Assembly (NCBI GenBank): GCA_012932865.1
Contig: SAXG01000018.1
Location: 186,001-250,000, forward strand
DNA: 64,000 nucleotides
Direction: 5' to 3'
From: Amylostereum areolatum
Lineage: Eukaryota > Basidiomycota > Agaricomycetes > Russulales > Stereaceae
Made by a program: the position numbers and the translations under genes. The notes beneath the pieces are model-generated. The model saw nothing but the letters and a program-made list of their open reading frames with translations. It had not been told where the DNA came from and made no database searches. This document shows positions 52,692 to 64,000 of the stretch, piece after piece; position 1 is the stretch's first letter, and every line of letters starts with the position of its first letter.

Positions 52692-54118
52692 CTTCTCTTG
52701 TGAGTTGGATCCTTCTCCTTCTCACTTTGCTCAAGCTTTCTTTCCCGTATCTAACTTGACGGTCTACCTCCAAGCATTCAGCCAACCGGCTCCATGTTGC
52801 TGCAGCGTGCCATATCATATCTCCCCGCGATCGGCAAGCCCCACTTCGATGTTCATGTTCAAGTTCAGCAATACGCACTCCATCAGTCACCGCTAACCGG
52901 AACCGCGCTATAAAGCATTGCGATGGGCTGGCCTCAACGAACGCTTTTGAACGCTCGGATTATCCCCCAAATAATGATATCTCGATCCGATTCGCAAGCT
53001 GACAATCGACATCTCTCTTATCCAGTGCTCTCGGTTGTCATATCACCCGAGATGATCTCCTCTCACTGGGCTCTATACCAAGCAGCGCTCTCGCGACTTG
53101 GTAGAGCGTGATTTCCCGAACATGTATCCAGAAGCAGCACTTGTGGTTGTTACGCCGAGCCCTCACCAGCTCACATGCACGCTCCGAAGTCTCTCCGAGA
53201 CCACGAGAGTGTCCCCAGAGCTAAGTGATCTCGTCGCCGTAAGTGTAGTCAAATCTAACGGTATCCCATACGAAGGACATACTTTATGAATAACCCTTGC
53301 CGCCTCCACCATCCAGACAGCTCCCACAAGTCTTGGAATCTTCTACTATACAACTCAGCCGAGGACCCGATACGGGTACATCTATCATACCATCTCATAG
53401 AGCTCATTATCCACAGAGGTTCGAAGCTTGGACACAAACCAAACCACAACTTGAACGGCACAGTATAGGACATCCGTCATCCAAAGACAAACATTGCAAT
53501 TTCTCCACCCGCTAATCTTTCTGACCCGCCATTCTCGATCCTGTTAGCGCCCCGGACACGACTCGTCGCGAATGTGGATGAAAGACGGAGGCGTCATAGA
53601 TGACATCGTCGTTATCGTGCCCGCCGTCGCATTCTGCATCCATGAAGTCATCTCTACCAATCTTAGGACTCCCACTCGGGAAGCGGAAGTTGGAGCCCTT
53701 TCCCACCTCCCTATCCTCTGATTCTTGATCGTATACTTTGTCTCACTGAGCCGGCTGTTTGCAGCAGTTTTTTGGCCATATCACGGTGTAGCGTGGCCTG
53801 CCACACTAGCCATACTGTGCGTTTACGCCTAAATACGCTCCTATATGTAACCCGTCTTACGAGTTCTGTCCTGAATGAACCTGTATAACATCCATTCTTC
53901 CCGAAAATACTTTACGTATCCCGCAAACCACCATGCAATCTTGAGCCCTTCTCTCCAAAAATAGGTCTCGTATATCATACTGGTTACAGAAAGCACAGGA
54001 TAGCAAATCACGGAGGAAGTCGAAACACTCGCCTCAGCCTAACCAAGACCAACCACGCACCGCGTCAAACTCGATCCAAGAAACCCCATCAAGATACCCC
54101 AAACCATGGGACCCACAT
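52692..54118. other. Intergenic, no gene supported
   Basis: A short - strand stretch near 53470-53400 (VPFKLWFGLCPSFEPL) faintly recalls a Copia integrase segment but stands alone. Nothing else was recognised in 1.4 kb. Confidence 0.45.
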
Positions 54119-56708
54119 TCATCTATCCCTCGACTCCTCGTTCCTCCCCAACCACCTCTCCCCGTCGTTTTCTTCCACCTCCCAACCCCTCAACCCCTCC
54201 TCATCCCACTCCTTCCCCGTCCGGTCTCCCGCAGCCCTCAAGAACACCTCGTCCCGCAGCTTCTCCGGGAGATAATCGTTCGTCACCGGATGCCTGCGAA
54301 ACCCAAATCCGTCAGCCCCCGGCCCACTCGCACATCCGCGCCTAGCCCAGCGCTCCGTCTCCGAGCGAGAACGTCCGATCCGACAGGACGAGTCCCTTCC
54401 GTTCCGCCAACCCCGATACACGCAGCTCGCACTTCGCACTTCGCGATGCGAGTCAGGATGGAGCAGTGAAGCTTTCTGGAAAGCTTGCAAGCCCGAGCGC
54501 AGCACCCTCGGAGCGGGCAGTCCCACGTCCGACCTCCGCCCACCTCCACAGGTCCACGGAACCCTCGTACACAGCTCCAAGCCCCCCACCAAAACAGAAA
54601 ACGCAAAGGAGTAGAAAGGAAGAGGCGAAACTTACGCATAGTCAGGATTATACCTGTACCCCTTCGAATACCCCATCTCCTTCATCATCTTCGTTGGTGC
54701 GTTGCGCATCCCCATCGGCACGGGCACCGTGAGGTCCTCCTTCGCCTTGGCCTGCGCCCTGTTGTACGCCTCGTACGAGCGCGTCGATTTGGGCGCCTCG
54801 GATAGATACGCCACTAGGTGCGCGAGGTTGATTCGACATTCCGGCATCCCGATCTGCTGACAGGCCTGCATCGTCGCCGTGGCCTGTTTTCGCGCAGACG
54901 TTTCAGCATTTCCGAGAACGCAAGAAAGGCGACGAGGAGTACGTACGAGCGGCAGCGCGTGGTTATCCGCCAAGCCGATGTCCTCGCTCGCACAAACGAC
55001 CATTCGCCGACAGATGTACACCGGGTCTTCGCCCGCCTCCAGCATGCGTGCAAGCCAATACAACGCGGCGCTGCCTTGACTGCCACGCACACTCTTATGC
55101 AAGGCGCTGATCAGGTCGTAGCGGTCGTCACCCGTGCGGTCGTAGGATGCCGACACGGAGCGGCGAAGCGAGGCCAAGAGGGTCTCCTCCTCGGTCGTGG
55201 GCGGCGCGAGGAGGACGAGCTCAAGGAGGGACAAGGCGGTGCGCGCGTCGCCTGTGGCTAGGGAGGCGATCGAGTGGAGGATGCGGGGGGTGACGTGTGG
55301 ATATTGCGGGAAAGGTCCAGAGGGGGATTGGCTGGAAGAGGGCTGAGAGGAGCTTGGCTGGGACGAAGGTGGCAAGGTCAATTGTGAAGCCAAAGGTGAG
55401 CTGCTGGGCACCTCCTCTACTTGAGGCAGTGTCTCCTCGGCGGGCTTGGACACGCGGTCGATGGCCTTGGTAAGGATTTCCACCACTTCGTCGTCGGCGA
55501 GTCGTTCGAGGACGAAGACGCTGGGCGGATGGGTAAGTAACGTTTGAGATGAACAGGAACGAACACACCGACATCGGCTGAGAAGAGCGCCATTGAGCTT
55601 GAAGGACGGGTTCTCGGTGGTCGCTCCTATGAGCTTCAAGCGGTCACCCTCGTGGCCAAGGACGACCCAGCGAAGAGGAGGCGCACCTGTACGTGACCAC
55701 GCTCTAAGAACGGGAGAAAGATGTCCTGAGGCGGATTAGGCAAGTGCAAGAGGGACAAGATTGGAACGGGATGCACCTGTTGAGATCGGGTAAAACGATG
55801 GATCTCGTCCAAGAAGACGATCGTGCGCCTGCGGACAGGGTGAGCGGGCGGAAGCAAATGAAGGAGGTGACGTAGTGGCACCTGCCGGTGAGTTGCAAAA
55901 GATTCTTAGCCTCTTCGAAGATCGGCCTGACGTCGTTGATGCCGACGATGGTGGCGCTCAGTTCCTTGAAGGCGGCATCGGAACGGGCGGCGAGCAACCG
56001 TGCGAGGGTAGTTTTCCCACACCTACAAAGGGTCAGTAGGACAACAATCTCAAGGATCGACGACGGTTGCTGACCCGGGTGGACCCCAGAATATGGCGGA
56101 GCCGGTGCCGGCCGAGGCCGTCAGGGCGAGAAGCAAGGAGTCGGAACCGGTGAGGTGGCGCTGACCGATGAAATCACTACAAGGGGTGGGGTTAGGGTTC
56201 GCGCAGTATGGAGGTAGGAGGGGAACGTGCTGAAGGGTTTTGGGGCGAAGACGGTCTGCAAGAGGGGCGGCTGCGTCGAGTCTAGAGGAGACGGTTGCGG
56301 TCGAGCGTTGTTGAGGACGGTGACGTTTTGGCGGAGGAGGATTTTGAGATGGGTGGGAGGTGGGATCGGAGCGACGCTTGGAGCCGGCAGAAAGAGCAGG
56401 AGAGGTCGGTTGAAGCTTGTGTAGGTTAAAGATAGGAGCGACGCGTGGTTTATGTTCGGAAATGGAGGAGGTCGGAGCGGAGGACTGGTTGGGGGTAGGA
56501 GGGTGTTCGCGGTCCAGGTGTTGGTTGATGGCGTCGGAGGAGAGTTGACGGGAACATATCGGACTGTGTGGGTCCGAGGATTTGTCAGTGGGCCTATGTG
56601 GATGAAGGAGGAAACGCGACCGACCAGATCACTGAGAAGATTGGAGGAAAAGTGAGAATGTATGCGCATGTGAGATAAAGAGCGGTATGCACCTGTGTTC
56701 TCGGCCAT
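54119..56708 (-). CDS. Mgs1/WRNIP1-type AAA+ ATPase
   Basis: This clamp-loader-like ATPase protects stalled replication forks. Exon 1 (56708-56693) plus a predicted 7-nt microexon (56631-56625) plus exon 3 (from 56563) read MAENTVICPICSRQLSSDAINQHL, the ubiquitin-binding UBZ4 finger. Then come DFIGQRHLTG, the Walker A region WGPPG/CGKTTLARLLAA (split by an intron), TIVFLDEIHRF (Walker B), LIGATTENPSFKLNGALLSRCR (sensor 1), and the C-terminal DDRYDLISALHKSVRGS, LARMLEAGEDPVYICRRM and YSKGYRYNPDYA blocks. The last exon (54293-54119) supplies HPVTNDYLPEKLRDEVF. Its intron (54635-54294) is 342 bp, unusually long here. One intron near 56200 appears to use a GC donor. FLC lies divergently upstream. 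Confidence 0.9.
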
Positions 56709-57144
56709 GCGTTGTGCGTAGAATGTTGGGTGGACTCGTGGAGAGCGCGTCCAGACGGATGGCGGCAGACTATCGCGCCGACGAAGGGGCCAATCAGAGC
56801 CAATCAGAGCCCGGACCGCGACCGGGTGGCGCTTGGTGCGCACCCGCGTTGTGTTTCCAATTTCTCATCCTGTCCATCCGTTCCTTTTAGTCTCAGCCTC
56901 GCAACCCATCCTCTCTTTTTTTCTGTCCCCCGTGCGTCTCCCGCCGACCCCCTGTACAGCCCCGCCTCGCGACTTTTTCACCGCGACTTCGTTCGACTTG
57001 CGCAGCGCAAAGAGGAACAATAGGTTTCGGTGAGTCGGGAACAATACCCTTCGAAAACAATGGGCCTTGGACTTATTCAAAATCCTCCCCTTATTCCAGA
57101 GCATTCCCGTTCCTGCTTGCTCGTTTCTCTCTCCTCTTCCCGTC
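56709..57144. promoter_or_regulatory. Divergent promoter region, mgs1 / FLC-like gene
   Basis: This 436-bp shared upstream region has C/T-rich stretches toward the FLC-like gene, typical of basidiomycete promoters. A direct repeat AGCCAATCAG (about 56792-56810) includes CCAAT-type boxes. No TATA box is evident. Confidence 0.5.
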
Positions 57145-59530
57145 ATGCACTTCAACGTCGCCAGGTTGCGACTCGCCGCCGCCGCCGCCGCCGCGCTTTC
57201 CCTCTTTCCCGCCGCGCGTGCTGCTCACCTCAACACCCTCTGTAAGCCCCCCTCCCGCCTTTCCGCTCCCGCCCCCGTCTCATGCATACCCACCAGTCAC
57301 GTCTTCTGTGTCTTATTGTGCTCCTCCGGAGAACATTCTCGTTCAGCAGTTTGACGTCGCGTACTTCCCTTCCAACAACTCCGTCGTTTTCAACATCTCT
57401 GCCGCCAGCGTCGTACGTTTCCGTTCCGCCCCTCGCTCCACTCCGCCCATCCTCACCCCATTTTTCATCGCCATAGCAATCGAACGTCAATGTCTCTGCC
57501 AATCTCTACCTCAACGTCTACGGCATCCAACCTGTCAACCTCACCATCGACATCTGCAACCTCCTCGACGGCGCCCTCTGCCCTCTTCCCATCTACGACT
57601 TTGTCGGCTCAGAATCCCTCGCACTCCCTGACGGCTTCGACATCTCCTTCATTCCCGGTATCGCCTACAAAATCCCCGATCTCGAAGCTTTCGCCCAGCT
57701 CACCCTACGGGACGTCGAGACCGGCGATCTCAAGGCCTGCATCCAGTCAACGCTCGCAAACGGCTGGTCAACGCGACAAATAGGCGTATCCTGGGCTACC
57801 GCCGGCATAGCCTTCCTCTCCCTTGCCTCCGCCGCTTGGCAGTCCTTCATCCCCGACACCGTCGCCCCCTTCCGCCTCCTCGACCTTTTCGCCCTCTACC
57901 AATCCATCGCCTCCTCCGGCTTCCTCAACCTCAACTATCCCGTCGTCTATCGCTCTTACGTCCTCAACTTTGCATGGGCCATCGGTCTTTTCGCCCAACC
58001 CGCCACATCCTCCATCCAGCTGAGCATCGACCGCATGCGCAATATCACCGGAGGTCACTTGGAGAACTTGGGCGTGGGGGGTGCTACCGCTCTGGTCAAC
58101 CGCAAGCAGAGCCCCTACAACGAGCCCGCGGACGGCTCTGGCGTTCCCGCTGCGCGTCGCGCGCTCTCCACTCTCCTCTCCACCACCGATGGGCACGGAC
58201 CCCTGGCCGCCCGGGATGTCCAAACGGTGACCACCAGCTCCGACAACGTGTTGCAGGCGGGTGTTCCTGTCTTCTCCAATAGTATCGGCATCGCCACCGG
58301 CAACGTTTTCATGACCGCCTTCTTCACCGCTCTCATTCTCTCTGCCATCGCCCTTGGCATATTGGCCATCGTGTATGCCATCGTGTTGATCGTGTCGCGC
58401 CGTCGTGGCAGATATCAGGCCTGGTGGAGCCAAACTAAGGACAGGTACCCTCAATTTGCCTCCGCGTGGGGTTTGCGTGTCGTGCGTCTTTTTTAAAAAC
58501 CTCTATCCCCGTGGAGCGTGTTGTTGATCTTCGCCCCCAGGCCCTCGTGTGTTTGTTCCCACTCATCGTGTTCCCATTCTATCAATGGACGCAGAAGGAC
58601 TCCTGGCTGGCCGACTTCATCGCAGCAGTCACCTTCGTTGGTATTCTTGGAGGGGTCGGCTACAGCGCCTACCGGGTGCTTTTCGTCGCCCGCCGGTCCT
58701 CACCATTCGTTCTCTATGAAGACCTCCCAGCTCTGGCTCCCCTTTACGACGAGTATCGCGCCCCGCGCTACTACTTTTTCGTCGTCCCCCTGGCTTCCAT
58801 CTTCATACGTTCCATTTTTATCGCATTCGCTAAAGATAGCAGCATGGCTCAAGTCATCCTCATGACTATCGCCGAGTTTTTCCACTTCCTCGCGCTCTGT
58901 GTCCTGCGTCCGGGCAAAAGACGGCGAGCCGATGTGCTTTCCATTTACCTCGCCGTCACCCGCCTCGTTTGCACGGGCCTCCTCATCGCCTTCACCGAGT
59001 CCATCAACCTCCTTCCCATCCCTCGCGTGGCTATCGGAATCGTTACGGCGGTTATTTACAGCGTCGCCGTCGTGATCATGTTCTTCAACACCGTGTGGAA
59101 CATTGGCCTGCACTATCTGTGGCGCCGCCGCGCGTTCATTAAACTCCCCCAGCGCACGAACAGCTTCAACTCGGCCCTCATGGAGAAGAAGGTGGACAGA
59201 GGTCTCGACTCCGACCGCACGTCGTTGTCCGGCTCGCAAGATGGCCGACAGAATCCCACCCCAACGCAACACACGCCCCTAGACCCCGCGGTGAACCAAC
59301 CATATCCCGCCTTCACACCCACCACAACCATGGCGGAGCCGCCTAGCGCGACGACTCAGTCATCGTACGGCCAGCAGGTGGAGAGCAAGTGGCGATCGCC
59401 GTCTCGTCTATCCGACGCATACGTCACCCCGCCTGAGTCGGCACACTTCCACACATCTCCACCCGTACCCCACCGCTTCTCCCACCATCGGGTGCCACCC
59501 CCAGCGGTCGACGACGAGTTTTCACCTTGA
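57145..59530 (+). CDS. TRP-like / FLC family membrane protein with ML-like domain
   Basis: Exons 57145-57241, 57297-57412, 57477-58481 and 58541-59530 give 735 residues. An N-terminal signal peptide (RLRLAAAAAAALSLFPAARA) is followed by a lumenal ML-like domain (about residues 30-190) with SYCAPPENI, VSANLYLNVYG and a C-x6-C pair (DICNLLDGALC). About nine hydrophobic segments follow, including VFMTAFFTALILSAIALGIL, FIAAVTFVGILGGVGYS and VAIGIVTAVIYSVAVVIMFF. The cytosolic tail is Ser/Pro-rich. This matches the fungal TRP/Flc family (Flc1-3, Pkd2), implicated in calcium homeostasis, ER or plasma membrane function and cell wall integrity. The channel or transport activity is not proven by sequence. 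The start is the first ATG giving a signal peptide. Confidence 0.88.
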
Positions 59531-60191
59531 ATCGCCTGCTTGCGTCTTGTCGGTCCGGTATCGGAGAAATTGCCTTTCGTCTGTTGTACTTTTAATCCAG
59601 GGACTCCTCTACCCGTGCCGTTGCCTTGAGACGTCGATAGACCGCGCCGTGTTTCTTCCCGTCGCCCCGCGAATCTCCTGGAAAGGAGGGACTCCGGGCC
59701 CGAGTGCAGGTCACGACGGCTCGGGAGGCGTTCCGCCTCGTCCACATTCGTATGCACGTCTGCATCACACCCCCGTCTCGTTCTACTCGTACACGGATCC
59801 TGCCCTAATTCCTGACCGCCCGTGGCGCCAGGTCGCATCTGCACCCTTCCATACCGTCCCGCTACACGCATTCCGCTCGCTTTCCATACGTTCATTCCCC
59901 CCTCGCATCAGCTTCTGCTTTTTCATTGTCACATACTCCCTTGCATCGCATCGCATTTTTCACATCTTCTCTCATCCATGCAGCAGTCTTGTAGATCTTT
60001 GATATTTTAGATATAACTTATTCGTTAGAATCATTTTGCACACTCATCCTTTACCTATCCTCTGTCTGTGCCCAGTCCGTTATACGTTTTCTGTTCTCGG
60101 ACAATTCATGACCTTTGTGATGACCAAACATGGGGCAGCTTGACCTTGTAGCCAAGGCATATTACATCGAGGTAACGGGAAGACAATAATA
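59531..60191. other. 3' flanks between convergent genes
   Basis: The FLC-like and P450 genes converge here. No gene is supported in about 660 bp. Confidence 0.55.
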
Positions 60192-62391
60192 TCACTTCCT
60201 CGCCGCCCGTCTCACCAGCGTGACTGGCAATTCCTGCACACCCAACGTTATCCCAATCTTCGCCTGCATCATCCTCTCCCGATACTCCTCCGGGCCCTCA
60301 CCCTCTTTGAACACCGGCTTTACCTCCCAGTCGCGCAGCAAAAGCGTAAGGAAGCATACCGCCTCGACCGTCGCAAATTTCCGGCCCAGACATGTCCTCG
60401 GGCCTAGCGCAACGTCAGCTGGGGGTAAATGAGAGCGGAAACGGGCAGAAGGAAACACGGACCGATGCTGAACGCAGTGACGGACTCGGACTCGAGTGGC
60501 ACGCCGTACCACCTGCTCGGCTTGAACGTGTCCGGGTCGGGAAAGTAACGGGGGTTGTACTCTGCAAATCCGCGTCGTTATTCCGCCAAAGGGCGACGGC
60601 GATGGAGATGGGAGAGGGACGTACGGACGCCGACCATGTCCACAACGACCTGTGCACCTTTGCCGATGGGCACGGTTCTCGTCCCGCTTTCCCCGCCGTC
60701 GGCATCGCCGGTCGGAATTGTGAGAACGGTGTCTTCAGTAGCTTCACGGATCATGACGTAGCCGGCCGCTATCGAAGACGTTAGATGACTTGACGAACAC
60801 GAGATGATCGTCGAAGGAGTACGCACGGTAAAGACGGACGGACTCGAAGAACACAGCCCGTACCTTCTCAAGACCGGGCATGTCTTCGTATGTCTGCCCT
60901 CGTCAGTAAGCATCGTCAGTAAGCACACTCCAAAGACCGAAACAGTACGCACAGGGTCACGCGAGGGCCCGACGACGGTCATGATTTCTTCGTATAGTTC
61001 CTGCTGGATGTCGGGGTATATGCCGAGGAATCCCAGGCTGGCTGCGAGCGTGTGTGCCGTGGTCTCTACATGCGTCAACGCAGTCCCCGTCAGATGTCAG
61101 CAGAGCGTGCGCGCGATCGCTTTTACATACCATGTCCCGCGAACAGCAGTCCAAACACGTTGCCCGCCTGCGCATGCAGCCATCAGTCTACTTACGTCTG
61201 GAGCTAATAGTAACCTTTCGACTGGTGATCCCACTTACCAACTCGTCATCATCCAGCTGAAACTTCCCATCTGTTTCGTTCGCCTGTACCAGCAAGCTGA
61301 ACATGTCCGTGCCGACCTCCTCAGAGCTGCGGCTACGAACTTCCTCCTTGCGCTCCTTGATCTGCGCGGTCATATAGCGTGCTAGAGTGTCCTTCGCCAG
61401 TGCCGCGTCCTGGATCCTATTACACACCCGTCAGTGTACCGTTGGAGGGATACGAGGAAAGATACCTACGCTTTTACCGGCACGTTGTATGCCCACTTTG
61501 GAAGGGCGCCCAGGATGATCGAGCTCGCTAACGTCCGCAAGGCCTGCTGCAAGCTCATCTTCCCCTCACTCTTCTCCTTCCGCGTCTCCGACCACGCAAA
61601 GGGCCATCCAAAACCGCAAGCACAAATCACCAAGAGCGTAAAGTTGAACGTTTGATGCTGAATAGTCGATGCGTGGACTACGTCCTTTCCTTCCCAGCCT
61701 TCCGAGTAAACCATGTCGCGATATATCCGCATCGACTCATTCCACACGAGCGGGTACGTCTTCATGTTGTTGAATGGTGGGCCCATAATTCGCCGGTGTC
61801 GTCGCCAAGTCTCCCTCTCCGACGCGATGAGGTTCATACCCCATAATCTACCATCTCATCCACTCGTTAGTTTCCATGTGGTAGAGTACGCGAGCATGCT
61901 AAGAACTCACAACATTATCTGACTGGCGGATTCCGGCTTGATCCAAGGTGCCCTAACCCCGCCAGCTACGACCTGCTTTGCCACCTCTACGGAGGATGTG
62001 TATATCACCGGTGGTCCAGTTATAAAGGGGACATATGATACCACCTCCGAGTTAAAGTCCTTGTAAACTATCATAGCACGCATCAATATCAGCGGCGAAC
62101 TGTGGACGCCATGTCAAGGAGGCGACGTACTTGTTCGTCTTTCCTTCCATGTAAACGAAAGACCCGGATTCCACCAGTTTGTTGGGATAAACGCCCCAGG
62201 GAAGCCCAAAGGTTGAAATGCGATCTTCTTCCCTGGAAGTAGGCCACATTTCTACCAAATCAGACGGTCAATCCCGTCGCACGACTGAAGAGGAAATGAG
62301 GATGCACCTTCAGGCCTTCCTGCGCCTTCCACACTCTCGATATGCCAAATATGACCAGCGCAGAGACAAATAAAGACCATTGCGCCCCCAT
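60192..62391 (-). CDS. Cytochrome P450 monooxygenase
   Basis: This multi-exon gene starts ATG 62391 (MGAQWSLFVSALVIFGISRVW, an N-terminal membrane anchor). Further blocks are GVYPNKLVESGSFVYMEGKTNK, RLWGMNLIASERETWRRHRR (helix C WxxxR), QLDDDELV, the I-helix FAGHETTAHTLAASL, the K-helix ESVRLY (ExxR), a proline-rich YNPRYFPDPDTFKPSRW block and the heme loop FSIGPRTCLGRKFA with the Cys ligand. It ends LPVTLVRRAARK. The introns are short GT-AG ones. All catalytic elements are present. It looks like fungal P450s with ER location; the substrate cannot be told, and no secondary-metabolite partner genes are next to it. Confidence 0.93.
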
Positions 62392-63039
62392 CGCGGGGAA
62401 TTTAAGTCTACTAAGATTTGGGGGAAAGTGAAGCGGAAATCTGCATATAAGCCACGAGCACGTGCCTGCACGTGATGGCCCAGGTTTTGCTTGCGGGCTA
62501 CCTTACGTGGTGGAGGTCAAGACGAAGAGCGACGCGGCGACCCGGCCGACGCGCAAGCCTAGGATGACGCAAGCAGCCACGTGCATTTGTCAACGCGACC
62601 TGTCACGTGTCGCGTTACGATGACGTGGCTGTTGTCCCACAACCAATCAGAAAGCTCACTTGTCTCGCGGTTTGTGTCGTGACGTGACGCAGCGCTCCAC
62701 CGCGTCTCTCTTTGTATTAAAGGATGAGAAAGGACTTACGTATATATGGTTCCGCTCTTATACTGGGTCCCTCCCATACCCACAGTATCAGGCACATGGG
62801 TCGGGTTATTCGGAGTGCGACGTGGGCTGACGCGCTGACGTGGGGTGGTAGTGTATCTTGGTCGCTTTATAAATAACGGTTGAGTGGGATACTAATCCTA
62901 CGCCAGTGCCCACGAACCTTGCTTCCGCCCTCAAGACATCACACGCCTCGAATCGTAACACACTCTCATAGATACTTAGGAGGCCCGAACACGTATCACA
63001 TTGCACATTCTGAACATATCGCACAGTCTGAATCAGATA
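62392..63039. other. Intergenic including a repeat copy
   Basis: Contains the P450 promoter, the second 223-bp repeat (62504-62726) and a TTTATAAATA box-like stretch near 62866-62875. No gene is supported. Confidence 0.5.
62504..62726 (+). repeat. 223-bp dispersed direct repeat, copy 2
   Basis: Second copy of the repeat at 52469-52691; it lies within the upstream region of the P450 gene, about 115 bp before its ATG. Confidence 0.9.
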
Positions 63040-64000
63040 TCAGAATACATCCACGACAGCTCTCTTGGGTGATATTACTGCGACAACTTTGCTGTCGAAT
63101 GACAGCAAGTCGCCACCGCGGGTGGCAACAAGGTCCGCGTCGGCCGGCCTGATCTTCACACCCAATAGCTTGTCGACGTTCGACGAGGCTAGCTCTAGAG
63201 CTTGTTCTTGCGTGATATTCGTTTCACTCGCAATCTAGAAATGCTTCAGGTATACGAGCAAGAGGATCATGACGAACGAACTCACCCAGCCAGCATCCCA
63301 CCTCAAATTTCGAGCGGCCCATCCGGCCATTGATGGGTCCCATGCACCGATACCTTGAGGCAGAAGACCGACTGTAACACCATGTGTCAAAAGATAGGAG
63401 ACGAGTCCTTGTTCGGTTAAAGGGGGTCCTGCCAGACTAGTAAAACGTGGTTGTCAACTCCCGTAGGACCAAAATTGTCAGGAGATGCATACATTCGTCG
63501 GCTATCCCAGGTGTAAGGGAACGACCGAGGCGCAGCCAGAACACCTACTTCCGCCTCTTTGAGCTCGTTAGCGAGGAGATGCGCCTCGGTAGCGCCTAGA
63601 AGTGTGAGTTTCATAGCTGCTCCCGTTACCGAGTCGACTTGTGTCTTTAGGTCAAGGAGAGAAGCGATGGTATCAGCAGCATGAACCCTCACAACCAGCG
63701 GCGTCATGCCCTGTAAAACACGTTAGAGGGTTCCCAAGGTAACAGTAAAAGAAAATGACATACCAAAGCAACTTTCCCAAACCAGTTCTCAAACTCTCCC
63801 TCCGGCCGTTTCACTAACAGCAGCCGACGAAGTGTGGCAATTTGGGTGCTCACGCTAGCGAGCGACCCATGCGTGATCGTGACGAAGAGGGATGTTGCAG
63901 GCTGGATAATCGCTCCTTTTGCTAGCTTGTGTGCCACACCCAAAGACAAGGAAACACCGATCCCGAGCTCGACACCATATATGTTGGTGGGGGCCGTCAC
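63040..64000 (-). CDS. Amidohydrolase-like protein (3' part of gene)
   Basis: The C-terminal part of a metal-dependent hydrolase-fold protein; the 5' end lies beyond 64000. Exons read MTAPTNIYGVELGIGVSLSLG, then MTPLVVRVHAADTIASLLDLK, MKLTLLGATEAHLLANELKEAEVGVLAAP, SFPYTWDSRRMYASPDNFGP, and lastly GIGAWDPSMAGWAARNLRWDAGW, NITQEQALELASSNVDKLLGVKI and FDSKVVAVISPKRAVVDVF (stop at 63040-63042). The order and the terminal strand resemble fungal imidazolonepropionase-like/CE9-type amidohydrolases. The metal-binding HxH lies in the missing or unseen N-terminal half, so activity cannot be judged. Confidence 0.75.

Noticed and set aside
53255..53473. Copia integrase fragment (VPFKLWFGLCPSFEPL)
   Set aside because: Only about 15 residues look suggestive, with no flanking retroelement motifs; not strong enough to call.
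60192..62391. Secondary-metabolite gene cluster around the P450
   Set aside because: Neighbours are a TRP-like protein and an amidohydrolase-like gene; no synthase, transporter or regulator is adjacent.
1..64000. CRISPR array
   Set aside because: The only regular arrays are contiguous minisatellites without unique spacers; the organism is a fungus.

Overview
The window is nuclear DNA of a filamentous basidiomycete, most likely an agaricomycete. Host genes carry many GT-AG introns of about 50-60 bp. The mobile elements are of types known from mushrooms: a chromodomain Ty3/gypsy element, a Tad-type LINE with RNase H, and an Ngaro-type tyrosine-recombinase (YR) retroelement. No prokaryotic operon, CRISPR array, rRNA or convincing functional tRNA was seen.

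The layout is two-faced. Bases 1-28,000 are a transposon graveyard. In order they hold: the 3' end of a chromovirus with its LTR (1-1007); relics with CAGGTA-rich palindromic repeats, a SINE-like Pol III unit and two inverted arrays of a 39-bp minisatellite (1185-4330); a Tad-like LINE with poly(A) and target-site duplication (TSD; 5026-11895); a GC-rich degenerate repeat block with three strong hairpins (about 12,150-14,950); an orphan gene broken by one TGA (15456-16862); a truncated + strand chromovirus 5' end (17685-18350); and a - strand chromovirus (18351-27789). The last is decayed mainly by C-to-T-type stops and carries two later insertions: a solo LTR of another family with TSD TCGAG, and a 1.84-kb terminal-inverted-repeat (TIR) element.

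From about 28,390 to the end the DNA is gene-dense and mostly single-copy. The genes are an OM14-like mitochondrial outer-membrane protein, a CLIP-170 microtubule plus-end protein, eIF2B gamma, a GCK/STE20 kinase, a small hypothetical gene, APS kinase, a Rho2-like GTPase, a pyroglutamyl-peptidase-like protein, Mgs1/WRNIP1, a TRP-like/FLC membrane protein, a cytochrome P450 and the 3' part of an amidohydrolase-like gene. They are ordinary housekeeping and signalling genes with no sign of a shared pathway cluster. Three mobile items interrupt this part: an Ngaro element with complete A1-ORFs-B1-A2-B2 split direct repeats wedged into the roughly 180-bp divergent promoter between eIF2B gamma and the kinase; a 504-bp MITE with 8-bp TSD GAGCTAAT; and a 223-bp repeat present twice, 10 kb apart.

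The points most worth following up are the Ngaro insertion and its predicted TCG recombination core, the self-priming signature in the chromovirus LTR and primer-binding site, the bias of stop codons toward CGA-to-TGA, the unassigned 1.84-kb TIR element, and two predicted 7-nt microexons in the rho and mgs1 genes.
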